Of a DNA stretch of 64,000 bases, positions 1 through 10,995 are shown in pieces. Source of the stretch: Acanthosepion lycidas (lineage: Eukaryota > Mollusca > Cephalopoda > Sepiida > Sepiidae); contig OZ010586.1 of assembly GCA_963932145.1 (NCBI GenBank), positions 68,757,254 to 68,821,253 of the forward strand, written 5' to 3'. The notes under the pieces were generated by a model. The model was not told the DNA's origin, ran no database searches, and saw only the letters and a program-made list of their open reading frames with translations. Within the stretch, counting starts at the first letter, position 1; each line of letters opens with the position of its first letter. Both the position numbers and the translations under genes were made by a program.

Positions 1-12
1 CCATGCACTCCC

Positions 13-135
<123 letters not shown>

Positions 136-432
136 TGCGTGTATTTACGTTCACCCCAGACACCAAGACTAAAACAGTGAAAGACAAAAGCAGTTAAAAT
201 GTATGCAGAAGAGATGAAGGCTACAATTCATGCAATAAATTTGCATTTCTTCCAAAGTTAATGGTGACTGTATATAAATTATGCGCAGTAACAGGATGAC
301 TCCAAGTACAGCTTTGCTTGGCTAGTCTACTTTAAAAAAAAACAAGCGCTGGTAAATTTAAAAACTTCGTCACTTGCAGCATTTTGGGTTTATTTTCAAA
401 AGGTTAGGATAATAGTAAAATAGCTGCTTATA

Positions 433-512
433 TTAGGTTGGTGCAAAAATAATTTCGTTTTCTAACATATGTTACTATGTGAGAAAACGAAATTATTTTT
501 GCACCAACCTAA
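433..512. mobile_element. MADE-like palindromic mariner MITE, copy 1 (80 bp)
   Basis: The ends are TTAGGTTGGTGCAAAAAT and its reverse complement, flanked by TA on both sides (431-432 and 513-514). The two arms are nearly perfect inverted repeats around a short loop containing CATATGTTACTATG. The ends and the 80-bp size match what I know of human MADE1, a non-autonomous relative of Hsmar1 mariner. The loop type is shared with the copy at 47603. It has no coding capacity. Confidence 0.95.
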
Positions 513-514
513 TA

Positions 515-1205
515 TATGTGTTAGAGTCGGTTGAAATGTATTAAATCTTAAGAGATTTTTTCGTAAATTAAATTTTCTAAAGTCTACTGTTATAATTCTT
601 GCTAATAATGATGGTATTTTTTCCCCAAACTGCAGGTGATCATCTGGGCTACTAACAATAAAAAAAATTTATTAGTTCTTGGTTTTCAAATATAGCCAAA
701 TTCAATACTTGTGGCGCAATCTGTTAACCTTTAACCTGCGGGTGCGTGCGTGTGTGTGCTTTTGAAGGAGCGAGAGAAAGAGAGATAGGAGTGAAGAGAA
801 GGTAGAAGTAGCATATCAATTATTTTTAATGTGCTCCCTTAATATTTCCGAGGGTTAACTCAGTATGGCTCAACTTCAAATGGGAGAAAGGGAGACGAGA
901 AGATTATAATAAACAAATCTTCCATATACCTGCAGAGAAAATCGACAACCGAAATCCTAGCATTTTATGTGGGTTCGAAATTCAATATCTTTTACCGGTA
1001 GGCATATTCGTAACTACTTCAGCCAGGTTATTACTGGGGCTTTTTTTAAAGTGCGGTACGGTACCCCAAAAAGTGGGAGGATATCACAGGGAGGAAGATC
1101 GTTTTACGCCAATTCTAATAACAGCGAAACCTTTCTTACTCGTGATAAAATTCAATATTCAAAATTTTGTTTTTTAGGTTGGTTTCGAACACTGACCTCT
1201 AATAC
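515..1205. other. Gap: no gene seen
   Basis: I see no recognisable gene or transposon. The stretch holds T-rich sequence, a short GT-rich then purine-rich tract near 735-800, and a GGTACGGTACC-type small palindrome near 1055-1068. A 107-codon frame over 967-1290 reads antisense into LINE-A and has no recognisable motif. Confidence 0.6.
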
Positions 1206-1207
1206 AC

Positions 1208-1440
1208 ACTTTCTTCATTTATGCGCCGTATCACTTCAGGATGTAGGCGATCATTGCCCTCCACATGTTCCTGTCTCTTGTAGCTCTTAATAAGTTTTGT
1301 TCTTTTTTATTTCTCCCAAAACCTGTTCTGTCATCCATTTGCTCAAGCAATATGTTACGCGCTGCTTTCCTCTGTCCCTCTTTCCCTAAATCTCTTCTGT
1401 GAGTATCAGATTTTACAAGCACTCCTTATCTGATTCTGCG
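1208..1440 (-). pseudogene. LINE-A 3' fragment (RTE-like reverse transcriptase C-terminus)
   Basis: The minus strand encodes the last part of the LINE-A polyprotein. LLRATRD followed by WRAMIAYILK is read shortly before the 3' end, matching the same peptides in the other LINE-A copies here. The reverse transcriptase core is missing, which fits 5' truncation, the usual fate of LINE insertions. The clade (RTE-like) is inferred from remembered family sequences. Confidence 0.8.
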
Positions 1441-1522
1441 TCAAAATCCCCAAAACATAATTGAATTAAGTATATATGTTCGATAAATACTATTTATGTG
1501 GATACTGACGAAGAAGCAGATA

Positions 1523-1795
1523 AGGCTTATGACCATATCATATTGAAACACCAGTTCTAGTAAGATTACTGATAAGCAACATCGAGCCTGATCAGTACCT
1601 AAATAGATAACCGCTTAAGGATCCAGGCGCTGTAAACTTGAGCGTACCGTTGGTGTAATGGATACCGTTGGATTTGTTATATTCACTTACGATCAAATAC
1701 CCTTGGGTAAGCTATGAATCCACGTCCCCCATCTATGGGTTAATTAGTAGTATCTGTATCAGCAAATTATCATTATCTCCAAAAATTTCTTACAA
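1523..1795 (+). mobile_element. SINE-5S (5S rRNA-headed SINE), near full length
   Basis: Positions 1523-1640 resemble a 5S rRNA gene. They open with GGCTTATGACCATATCA, then carry the internal control region (ATAAGCAACATCGAGCCTG, GATAACCGCTTAAGGATCCA) and end in GCTGTAAACTT. A body follows with GGTGTAATGGAT, then CCTTGGGTAAGC and CTATGGGTTAATTAGTA, shared with other copies here. The head would supply a Pol III promoter. It is too diverged to be a 5S gene. Confidence 0.85.
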
Positions 1796-2090
1796 TCTAA
1801 AAATATTTTCTGTGTTTTAGAAACCTGCAAAAGGTTGATAAGTCGTAAAAATCACACAGAAGTAGATATTTCTGAAACTTCATGCACAACCACTCTAAAG
1901 TTTTTCAGCAATAAAAACTGAGAATACTGTAACATTGTAAAAGTTGGCGACCTATAGTAGAACTGGAGATGCAGTCCGAGTTGTGCTGCACATTTTCGAG
2001 GCCAGTATTAAGTGAATTAGTAGCAAAATTAGTTGTGTCCTTTTTCTCTCATTCTACTTACGGCATTTTTCGCCTAAATTTTACATAAAT

Positions 2091-2352
2091 TACCTAAGTG
2101 TTCTTAGCATCGGGATAGAAATGTTTTCTAAGGTTAAGAAGCTTGATCCCTAGTCCGAAAAACAAGCGATCATATCTTTATCTTGTGCAATTTCCAAACG
2201 ACCATCAACATCCATATCGGCCATATTAGAACGTGAATGGCATTTTGGTTTGCCGTTGGAATCTTTTTTTAGAAAATAACATTTATTAGCTCATTTATTA
2301 GCTTATTATTTGCTCAAATCAGAGTATTTGCTTCCTGGTGAAATGAAACACA
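2091..2352. repeat. Unclassified dispersed repeat R1, copy 1
   Basis: About 260 bp recur at 6553-6812 in the same orientation. Shared blocks include GTGTTCTTAGCAT, GAAATGTTTTCTAAG, AAGCTTGATCC, GGCCATATTA, TTTTGGTTTGCCGTTGGAAT and CTCAAATCAGAGTATTTGCTT. I see no terminal inverted repeats, tRNA-like head or coding sequence, so the class is open. Confidence 0.8.
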
Positions 2353-2734
2353 TTTACCCATGTTATATTTTTTAACTAAATTCGCATTATGTTTAAGCAA
2401 TATACTGCACATATATTTTGACAATTGCTATGATCCTGTTACTGTTAGAGAATTTTTTCATAGTCCTTATAATCTTAATAAAAAATACCTTAAAAATAGC
2501 TATTTACTAACAAAAAAACAAACACTTTTTTCTAATTCTTTTTCTATCTTATTTTTTTACTACATTCCTTTTTTGTCTTCAATAATAATAAAAAAAAAAA
2601 GAAATCAAGGTCGTAATTATAATCTTTCCTTATATTTTGTAGATTGTCCAGTTTTGGAATGTTGTTTAAAGGGGTAGCAAAATATACAACCGCCTCAGGC
2701 GGAACAATGGCTTGGTACACTGCTAATGCAAACC

Positions 2735-2875
2735 AATAGTAGCGATTTATATAAGCGCAGCTTAGATGTGGCACAAGGCCGGGAGTATGGAGAACCCAGT
2801 GACGATCGAACTCAATATTCAGTTGTAACTGACCGAGCGAGACAAGGTTGCAAAGCATTACACCCCGCCGATGTG
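2735..2875 (-). mobile_element. SINE-t (tRNA-headed SINE), minus strand
   Basis: Read on the minus strand it has an A-box-like GGGTGTAATGC and a B-box-like GTTCGATCGTCACTGGGT, then GGCCTTGTGCCACATCTAAGC. The same body occurs in the copies at 2880, 28290, 41840 and 58145. It is not a tRNA gene, because the acceptor stem and cloverleaf are not intact. Confidence 0.8.
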
Positions 2876-2879
2876 CTCA

Positions 2880-3025
2880 TAAATGTATCGATTTGCGAAG
2901 CGTAGCTTAGATGCGCCATAAGTTTGAATGTATGGAGTACCCAGCGAGGATTGAACTCAAAACTCAATTGTAACTGGTCAAGGGAGAGAAGCTTACTAAC
3001 TATTACACCACATCGATGTTTCCCA
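2880..3025 (-). mobile_element. SINE-t, second copy directly next to the first
   Basis: On the minus strand it shows TGGTGTAATAG, then GAGTTCAATCCTCGCTGGGT and a body ending in CTAAGCTACGCTTCGC. It lies head to tail with the copy at 2735, in the same orientation and with almost no spacer. This may be either a tandem insertion or a local duplication. Confidence 0.78.
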
Positions 3026-3049
3026 AGTAAGCAAATAAGTAAGCAAATA

Positions 3050-3220
3050 CAGTGTAACCCGGATATAAGAGAAACTCGGATATAAGAGAGATTTTCTCTA
3101 GTCCCAAATTAGAGCCTGCGTTAATGTAAACAAAATAGACCAAACCCGGATATAAGAGAATCTGGATATAAGAGACTTCTTCTCCTGTCCCGACAACTCT
3201 CTTATATCCGGGTTACACTG
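3050..3220. mobile_element. pogo/Tigger-type MITE (171 bp) with TA target duplication
   Basis: The ends are CAGTGTAACCCGGATATAAG and its reverse complement, flanked by TA at 3048-3049 and 3221-3222. The ATATAAGAGA motif recurs internally in both halves. The CAGT start, the CCGGATATAA core and the TA duplication are typical of pogo/Tigger members of the Tc1/mariner superfamily. No transposase sequence remains. Confidence 0.88.
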
Positions 3221-3290
3221 TAATAAAAAATAAAATTAAATGCGCATGTTTGACTCGCCCCTCTCTCTTCATTTTCCAATATAAGTCTAT

Positions 3291-3291
<1 letters not shown>

Positions 3292-3354
<63 letters not shown>
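3292..3354. repeat. (TA)n microsatellite
   Basis: About 60 bp of pure TA, directly before the FB-A copy. Confidence 0.97.
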
Positions 3355-3357
<3 letters not shown>

Positions 3358-3359
3358 TT

Positions 3360-3755
3360 AATATTTATACATTATTTTTATAGATACAAATATTTAAGTA
3401 AATGCTCTGTTTATTATAAACAGAGCATTTATTTAAATATTTAGTCCATGTCATAATATATGACGTCATTTACTTACGTTAAGATACGCTTCGAGCAGAT
3501 GTGAGCGTTCGAGAGGAATCATGGAAAATTTGTAGTTTAAAAGCACTAATTCAAAATTCCTAACAAGACAATTTCTCCGTATCTGAATGATTTAGCACGT
3601 CAGATTATATGAAGGTTCCGTGTAGGATATAGGTTCGTTCCCTCTTGGAGGACGCGTAATTATTATGAATTTTCTCAGCTGGTAAATGTTGTTAATACTG
3701 TTTATTATAAAGAGAGCATTTACTTAAATTTTTGTATCTATAAAATTAATGTATA
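3360..3755 (+). mobile_element. FB-A foldback element with tRNA-like module, copy 1 (diverged)
   Basis: The left arm (TTTTTATAGATACAAATATT, AAGTAAATGCTCTGTTTATT) is the inverse of the right arm at 3695-3750. The left arm itself holds a perfect palindrome built from TAAATGCTCTGTTTAT. Between the arms lies a leader starting TGACGTCATTTACTTACG, then a tRNA-like 3' half near 3608-3652 (GGTTCCGTGTAGGAT, AGGTTCGTTCCC). The same order, with better preserved tRNA-like parts, is seen at 14980 and 44472. Confidence 0.78.
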
Positions 3756-3764
3756 AACAATATA

Positions 3765-3961
<197 letters not shown>

Positions 3962-4058
3962 CTAACTAAAATAAAGTGGTGTTGGGCGTCTATTCACGAC
4001 AGTAAGTTCCATACAAGTAAAATCTTCAGGCAGAGTACCATGATGACTAATGTATTTA

Positions 4059-4145
4059 TTAGGTTGGTGCAAAAATAATATCGGTTTTTGACGTTAAAAA
4101 ATAAGTCAAAAACCGACATTATTACCTCATTATTTTTGCACCAAC

Positions 4146-4149
<4 letters not shown>
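4059..4149. mobile_element. MADE-like MITE, copy 3 (91 bp)
   Basis: Family ends are present with TA at 4057-4058 and 4150-4151. The arms carry ATCGGTTTTTGACG and its inverse with a few mismatches. The right flank is a (TA)n run to about 4180. Confidence 0.94.
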
Positions 4150-4182
<33 letters not shown>

Positions 4183-4413
4183 AATGTTCTTTAATGGAAA
4201 TACTATTGAAAACGCCAGGCATTTTATGTCGATTAATTTTAATGATCGACTATTCCAAATTACGAATAATCCTCACTGGACATTTACTTACAAACAATGC
4301 TAAAATACTAGTAAAATCAAATAGTATAAAAACGTTATGATTCTTGAAGCAATACTCATGCAACAAAAATACCCAGTAAGAAATAAGAACAATTATGAAT
4401 TAAGAGGTCGCAT

Positions 4414-4417
<4 letters not shown>

Positions 4418-4483
<66 letters not shown>

Positions 4484-4484
4484 A
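4418..4484. repeat. (TA)n(TG)n microsatellite
   Basis: A TA array that passes into TGTGTGTG at its right edge. Confidence 0.96.
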
Positions 4485-5440
4485 AATGCTTTACATTTTG
4501 TTCGCATTACAACATTCATTGTTTCTACGTGTCTCTAATAAATATACACCCTAAACACATTTATCACATGACTTCTAACGTTTAACCACTAATAGCTTAT
4601 TGCGTCGTGACACACCATTTCTAAAATTTAATTGAACTCACAAATTTACTCCCTATTTACTCACCTATCCTGAAGATGCCTTAAAGAAATCGAAACTTCG
4701 GATCATACAATCTTTACTTTTTCATCCGAAATGAACTTTAGGCATTTCTTGAAGGAATTCGCTCCTGTTTTTTAAAAAGAATTATTTGTAATCTGGAACA
4801 GTTGATATTCAAAATTAATCGATATAATATAATATAAGAAGCTTTATTCTCAATTATTTTACAGATAAAGCTTAAAATAAAATGACAAATACATATCCAT
4901 CTCTGTTGTATCAACTTACGTTTAGAGGCAAATGCATTGTAGTATTTCGTGGGTAGTTTAAATTATAATGTTATATTAGATATAATTGTCCACGAATAAT
5001 TTAGACTGGGTCATTGGCATTATTATTCATTTTTGACTCGACTTCTTTTTATATTATATTAAATCGCTACTTCTAGAATGCTATTCTGGAACCGTTAAAT
5101 AAAGAATATAATTTCAAATATCGTATAGTAACGATCTACAAGGGAGTGTAAAAATATGAGAAATAATAAGAAATGAATACGACTCCAAAATTGATAAGAA
5201 TTATGTCATATTGTTCTATTTATCTATGATCTCTGCTATTGCTATTGTAAGCCATTTAGATAACAAACCCTAAAAAGGAAACATCTCTCACAGGATTTAT
5301 GTGGAGAAGAATTATACATTTCTGTTTTATACTCTTTTTAAAGGGTTATGAATCACTTAATGAACAAAAAATGAAAGATACTGACACGGGAACCTCGTAT
5401 TTGTATGAGTGTTTGCATGAGTGTTTTATTTCTAAATTTC
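4485..5440. other. Gap: no gene seen
   Basis: AT-rich unique-looking sequence. I recognise no gene and no transposon termini. Short frames are interrupted and carry no family motif. Confidence 0.6.
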
Positions 5441-5441
5441 G

Positions 5442-5517
<76 letters not shown>

Positions 5518-5615
5518 CAGTATATTCCTATATATTTATCTATCTCAATATGTTCCTATCTATCTATCTATCTATCTCGGTATATTCCTATATATTTATC
5601 TATCTCAATATGTTC

Positions 5616-5661
<46 letters not shown>

Positions 5662-5699
5662 CGGTATATTCCTATATATTTATCTATCTCAATATGTTC

Positions 5700-5761
<62 letters not shown>

Positions 5762-5818
5762 CGGTATATTCCTATATATTTATCTATCTCAATATGTTCC
5801 TATCTATCTATCTATCTA
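5442..5818. repeat. (TATC)n array with interspersed higher-order block
   Basis: Pure TATC runs alternate with a block reading TCGGTATATTCCTATATATT then TATCTATCTCAATATGTTCC. The block is seen four times, starting near 5516, 5576, 5659 and 5760. This makes a second-level repeat of variable period. Frames across it (repeated YLSI) are translated repeat. Confidence 0.95.
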
Positions 5819-5916
5819 TTAGGTTGGTGCAAAAATAATGACGTAATAATGTCGTTTTTTGACGGTAAAAATACGTCAAAAAACGACATTATTACATTAT
5901 TTTTGCACCAACCTAA
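5819..5916. mobile_element. MADE-like MITE, copy 4, inside (TATC)n
   Basis: A 98-bp palindrome with family ends. TA on both flanks comes from the TATC array, which resumes at 5917 and runs to about 5968. The insertion therefore split a pre-existing tetranucleotide array. Confidence 0.95.

Positions 5917-5968
<52 letters not shown>
5917..5968. repeat. (TATC)n, continuation of the split array
   Basis: In phase with the tetranucleotide array left of MITE copy 4. Confidence 0.95.
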
Positions 5969-6552
5969 GTTATTGCACATCATAATATGCTATAAAATAT
6001 CGTTTTGGCATAGAGTGAAAAAGAAAATACGGAAGCATTCTTTAATTTGCTGCGACAGCCTTGTCTTATGGACTCTTCTATCCACGTAAAGACACGTACT
6101 GAGAATTCCACATATGCGCGCACACGCACACACATATCCATACACTCACACATACATGTATATTTAAACGGATCCCCACATTTATTTATTCGCTGATATT
6201 CATCTTTTAAATCGGCATGAAATGCAACACACATACATGAGAAAAGACATATTCGATCCTGCAAACAGACGTAATCTTTTTCAGTCAGTTCATTGCCAGC
6301 TCGAGTTAATGGCAAGGATAAAGTTGGCGAAGAAAACACACGATATCTAAGCGCTGTAATGCCTTTTAAGACATCGATCAAGATGTCGAAGAGAAGGAAA
6401 GTAGGCAGCGGAGAAAGCAACTACTGGACTTCAAGGCGTGCTTCCTGAACGCCTAAAACTGAGCCGGCGATTGGCTGTGGCAATCTGCAAAATAAGTTAT
6501 TACTTTACAGCCATAATGGTAATCGCATTTGTACTCCTCGAATATCCTAGAA
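5969..6552. other. Gap: no gene seen
   Basis: It holds a short CA/CG-rich alternating tract near 6114-6160 and no recognised element. A 146-codon frame on the minus strand (5980-6420) is open, but it has no recognisable domain and part of it translates the CA tract. I treat it as chance. Confidence 0.55.
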
Positions 6553-6812
6553 TTAAGTGTTCTTAGCATAGAGGGAGAAATGTTTTCTAAGACTTAGAAG
6601 CTTGATCCTTAGTCCGAACTACAAGCAATCATATTTTTATCATGTTAATTTCCCAAATGGCCATCAACGTCCATATTGGCCATATTAAAACGTAAATGGC
6701 GTTTTGGTTTGCCGTTGGAATAACAGCTACGGTTATTTCAGAAAATAACGTTTATTAGATACGGTTTGCTCAAATCAGAGTATTTGCTTTCTGGATAATT
6801 GAAACAGATCTG
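6553..6812. repeat. Unclassified dispersed repeat R1, copy 2
   Basis: Direct-orientation partner of 2091-2352. This copy has a small insert (CAGCTACGG) after the shared GCCGTTGGAAT block. Both copies lose similarity shortly after TTTGCTT and CTGG, which gives an approximate right boundary. Confidence 0.8.
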
Positions 6813-6837
6813 TACTTGTGTAGAGGCCCAAGTTATA

Positions 6838-6916
6838 TTAGGTTGGTGCAAAAATAATGTCGTTTTTTGACGTTCAACTTCAGAAGAAAAACGACATTAT
6901 TTTTGCACCAACCTAA
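6838..6916. mobile_element. MADE-like MITE, copy 5 (79 bp)
   Basis: Family ends with TA at 6836-6837 and 6917-6918. The loop (GTTCAACTTCAGAAG) is different from all other copies, while the outer arms match the family. Confidence 0.94.
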
Positions 6917-7029
6917 TATTTTACCAATGCAAGCAATTATACGAATGATAATAATGTCTTTAAACCCTAATGAGATATCCGATGTTATGTTCAACTTCAT
7001 TCTGACAACTTCTGCGATTCCGCAGATGC

Positions 7030-7740
7030 CTAGTTGTATTAACCGCTGCCTTTCCCTTGGACGACATTGCTAGCGTGGAGAGGGGAGACCTGCTGCATGG
7101 ACAACCGCCGATCTCTCATAAAACATCGTCAGCGTGCTGCTTTAAGGCCAGCAATACTTGGAACATCTACTCCAGATAGGGGCAACGCCTCAGAGACTTT
7201 CATCTTTGTTGTCTGAGTCTTATTCTGGGCATCAGTTGCTCCGATCGCGTCAGCAGTGCCACAATTCTCGCCCCTGTCCAGTTACCCAGCCTATACGCCT
7301 TTTTTTCAATAGTACCGGCTTCGCTGGCTTGGACATGTACACCGTATATCGGATGGAATATTTCCTTATGGCCTTCTGTACGGAGAACTGGACAGTGGCA
7401 AGAAGGCAACCTTATTGTATGAAGGGGTCTGCATGAGTATGAGGGCAATGGACATCGAGAGATGTGAAGACGTCACCAACAATCGCTCACGCTGTAGACG
7501 CGATTTACACCGAAGGCTTAAGCGAGATGTGGAGAAACGTAGGTTTGGTGCCGGGGAGAGCGTGCTCGACGGAAAGAAAACAACACGGCGACATCAGGAG
7601 AGAGCGTTTTCACATGCATTCGTTGCAATCGAGACTCCATAGCAGATGCTGTGCAACCATTAGTAGCTGAGGAATAACTCTTGCGCAGATCCATGGTCTC
7701 TCGAGACCGACGGATGCCACATAAATATGCACTTGTTTAC
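7030..7740 (+). pseudogene. LINE-C fragment: C-terminal part of a non-LTR polyprotein
   Basis: In shifting frames I read LRWLGHVHRIS, LLYGELDSGKK, a VCMSMRAMDIE stretch and RSRCRRDLHRRLKR, followed by a terminal segment HGLSRPTDA-like near 7690-7720. This matches, from memory, the segment after the reverse transcriptase in a LINE group whose C-terminus bears a C2H2-like finger. The copy is frameshifted (the RWLGH and MSMRAM parts are in different frames) and lacks the catalytic YxDD core. The strand and class are well supported, the clade is not. Confidence 0.7.
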
Positions 7741-7764
7741 ACTAGAGGTGCTATGTAAACATCA

Positions 7765-7925
7765 TCGACGCGGAAAGTGGTATCAGCGAGCTGAGTTCAA
7801 ATTCTAGGCTCGTCTTTTGCGTTCATTTTTGCAAAGATGTCCTTGGGAAAGGCATGAATCCATTTCTTCCTCTTCCACCCATAGTCAAGGGCTAAATAAC
7901 CAAGTAGAATAGGCTCCTCCAGAGA
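7765..7925 (+). mobile_element. SINE-5S body without the 5S head
   Basis: Shares GAGTTCAAATTCTAGGCTCG, CCTTGGGAAAGGCATGAATC and CCACCCATAGTCAAGGGCTA with the bodies of the headed copies. The 5S part is absent, as expected for a 5'-truncated retroposition. Confidence 0.7.
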
Positions 7926-8194
7926 AGGGAAATGCTGAACAACAAATCGTGAAGAAAACTAGTCTACTATATTTTCCAAAGAATAGTAATTCATATATCA
8001 TAAAGAATAGGGATCTGTGGAGAATCAGTTCGTTTATGACCCCAAGTGACATGACATTAAAAGATATCTTTTTTATATTACTCCTAGTTGTCTTATAGAC
8101 GGAGGGGGAATTTTAGTAAATTTTCCAAATCCTTCTCCACCTCATCCTACTCCTACTCCTTCATATTCTTCTATGAGTCGAGTCCCTTCAGGAA

Positions 8195-8930
8195 GTTGTT
8201 GATCAATTCTCTCCACAACTTCCTTTTCTTTTGTAGCTCTTAATAAGTTTTGTCTTTTTGTTATCTCTCCTAAAACTTACTGAAGCTTGGTAGGCAGAGT
8301 ATGCGTTGCTTTCCTCTGTCTCACTTACCTTCAATCTGTCCTGTGAGTATCAAATTTTCCAGGCCATCTTTCCTCATCCTGTGCAGTAGAATGTTCAACA
8401 GTCTCTTCCTGGTGTTAAGTATGTGTCATTCATGTTCACATGTTCGGTCTGCGGTATTCTAAGCATTTTTCTGTAGAACCACATTTCAAGTCTCTTCTCT
8501 ATCTTTGAGGACAGTGTCCAGAATTTACTGCAATTATAGGAGGATTGATATTACATGAGAGTTTAGTACTCTTTTCTTTTTTTCTGACGGTATTTTTCTC
8601 TTTCTTAATATTTTGCTTATCTTTTGGGAGGCATCTTTCGCTTCCCAATGCGCCTTCGGATTTTCGTGTCGCATACTCCATCCTCTATTAATACCCTCCC
8701 CAGATATTCTCCAAATTGTTGCATCTATTTGATTTTGGTATCTCCAATATACATTTCGTATGTTGGACTGTTCCATTTGCTATGAATTATGCATTCATTA
8801 TCTTTGTAATTCATCTTTATTCCTTTCTTCTAGTTTTCTTCACTACATTCTGAATGATATCTTATTTCCTTTCTCTCTCTGCTATCAACACTGTGTCATC
8901 TGCATATCTTATATTGTTAAGACTGTGACC
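8195..8930 (-). pseudogene. LINE-A fragment, reverse transcriptase C-terminal region
   Basis: Minus-strand peptides in order include MYIGDTKIK, GVCDTKIRRRIGK, WFYRKMLRIPQTEHV and, near the 3' end, DRLKVSETEESNA. This order equals that of the longest copy at 30590. Several stops and frame changes break it. No YxDD motif is included. Confidence 0.85.
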
Positions 8931-10540
8931 GCCAATAATGAATCCTGGTAGGACTTCTAATTCTGGCAACTGTATATTTTAAAAAGCTTCCTACTGAGTT
9001 TATTAAAACTAGCCGTTTATCAATTTCGTATTTTTTAAAAAAATAGTACCCAAATACTTCTCTTTTATTAAGACCCTATTAATTTTATATTGAGGCCCTT
9101 ATTATGAACCCTTCACTTATTAAGACCTCTAAGAGTAAGCAAGAAGACGAAGAATTGTTGGAAAAAGTCGTCAATAACAGAAAGTGGCTCATAAAATAGA
9201 ACTAAATAAATCTGGTCCACAGGATACTTTTTAAATTGAATCATTTTCCAATAAAGTCTGCTCGGTAAAGATTTGGATAACTTAAGTCCAGCAATGTCTG
9301 AAATCAATAGATATGATTAAATTACTATCGCTTAATCGTTGAGATTAGGAATTATCTTCCTTATACGCTAATTTATCCGGTTTGATGTCTTCATAGTTGT
9401 TTTTTATAGTCACTGGCCTTCGAATTCTATCATATTAGATGAGGAAATCCAACTTAACTCTTTATTCAATCCACAGAAGTAGATCGTTCTCACACCATTG
9501 TCTTTACTACGAATTAAAAAAAAAGAGAAAATAACAGCAAAAATAACCATATTGAAGTGATCCCCTAATATTGACAGCGAGCTGAAAAAATCGATCCAGT
9601 AAACTAAATAAAGACTTCATTCCGAAATTCAGAAATCATTGTTAACAGGCACCTGAAAACTGACCAAAAATGTTGTGCCTATGAGAACCGAGTCGCAGGC
9701 ATCACTTAAAAGTAATGAGTGTATAATATTTATTAAATTCTTTTTATCTAAGAGAGTTGTTTAAATGTTCTAGGCCTAATCAAAGAAGAATTTGCAATTT
9801 CTCATTTTTGGTCATTTTAAAGAACCTTTCAATACCCTTCGTAAGCATATTTGCACGTATACACGTCGGTGTTCGACTTTATTTAAAAAAAAGTTTATAA
9901 ATATTAATTTTCTCGTCTTTTCTCATCACACAATCTTTCTACCCAATTTCTACCTGTTTCGTCGTGTGCTGTATTTAACTAAGAATAAAAAAAACTCCCA
10001 AAATATTAATTAAGAACTGGAGTTAGGTTTTTAAATAGGTTCGTCAGATTTAGGCTCTCATGCGGATGTCATGACATCCATCTTGCTCAGAAATATCTAT
10101 CAGTCATATAGAACCATTTTCTCGGATCAATGATGACTTCAAGGGATGAATCCTTTAAGACAATCCTTTAGCAGATCTTATAGACTTGCGCTACAGATTC
10201 ACAAGCAAAACAACAAAAACTACATCAACAACAAAAATGGATAGCCCATGTAAGTAGAAGGGGAAATAAGGACATAATGAAGTTTTTGTCTTTCCACACA
10301 AACTTATAGAAAAGGTTAAGAAGGAAACTCCCCTTAATACAAGAAAGAGTGATAAAGGTGAACTTGAGAAATGTATATTCTCGAAAAAGATTTTATGAAT
10401 CTCAACTGACAGTAACACTAACTGCTCGGTCAATGAATGTCGAATGTTTCGCGTATGGAAACGGCGTATATCGTCATTACTATTACCTTGTCAGAGAATT
10501 CAGGATAATGAATGAAAACAACTTTGATTCTTTTGCTTGG
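8931..10540. other. Gap: no gene seen
   Basis: About 1.6 kb of AT-rich sequence without recognised coding motifs, transposon termini or long repeats. The short frames at 9113, 9792, 10191 and 10349 have no family signature. Confidence 0.55.
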
Positions 10541-10544
10541 AAAA

Positions 10545-10725
10545 CATTTTCCTGGCAGCACACACGGATTTATGGGAAATGTACCTAGTGAGGATCGAAC
10601 TCACAATATTTGTCCCGATGACCTTGGTCATTATCGTTGGCGTCGAGTGATGGCGTGCAAGTTTGTCTCGCAAACAAGTGTTGACAACTTCGCCCAGCAT
10701 CAAGTACCCTGTTAATGTAGTCATG
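10545..10725 (-). mobile_element. SINE-t related copy, minus strand
   Basis: The minus strand has a B-box-like GTGAGTTCGATCCTCACTAG preceded by AATGACCAAGGTCATCGGG. The downstream TAGGTACATTTCCCATAAAT is the counterpart of the TGGGT..CCATA body of SINE-t. The 5' side (GTTTGCGAGACAAACTTGC) shares the theme of the other copies. Boundaries are approximate. Confidence 0.6.
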
Positions 10726-10995
10726 TGGCAGACCAACTTGTGAACTCCTGTTGTAGAGTAATGTTTCGTACTCTAGTCTAACCGACCATTAACTGTATAA
10801 GGAGTTCAGTCTTCACTGAAAGCATATCTAAGCAAAGTTTTTGTAAATATCTTCATCGATTCATGCAATTTATCATAAGGTGTTTTGATGATTGGCCGTT
10901 GATATGCAATAAAGTAGCATGCCTTCAGAAATTTGCCAAAAACTTCACAATATGAATAAAGACAAAACCCGTACCCCAACTACATCAATTTAAGC

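Noticed and set aside
1523-1640. 5S rRNA gene
   Set aside because: Too diverged, no terminator T-run directly after the head, and a shared SINE body follows in every copy.
5299-5995. Open frames of 179 and 196 codons with YLSI repeats
   Set aside because: Translation of (TATC)n in two frames, passing through the MITE. No non-repeat domain is present.
5980-6420. 146-codon frame on the minus strand
   Set aside because: No recognisable domain, partly built from a CA/GT tract, isolated and without neighbours or similarity within the window.
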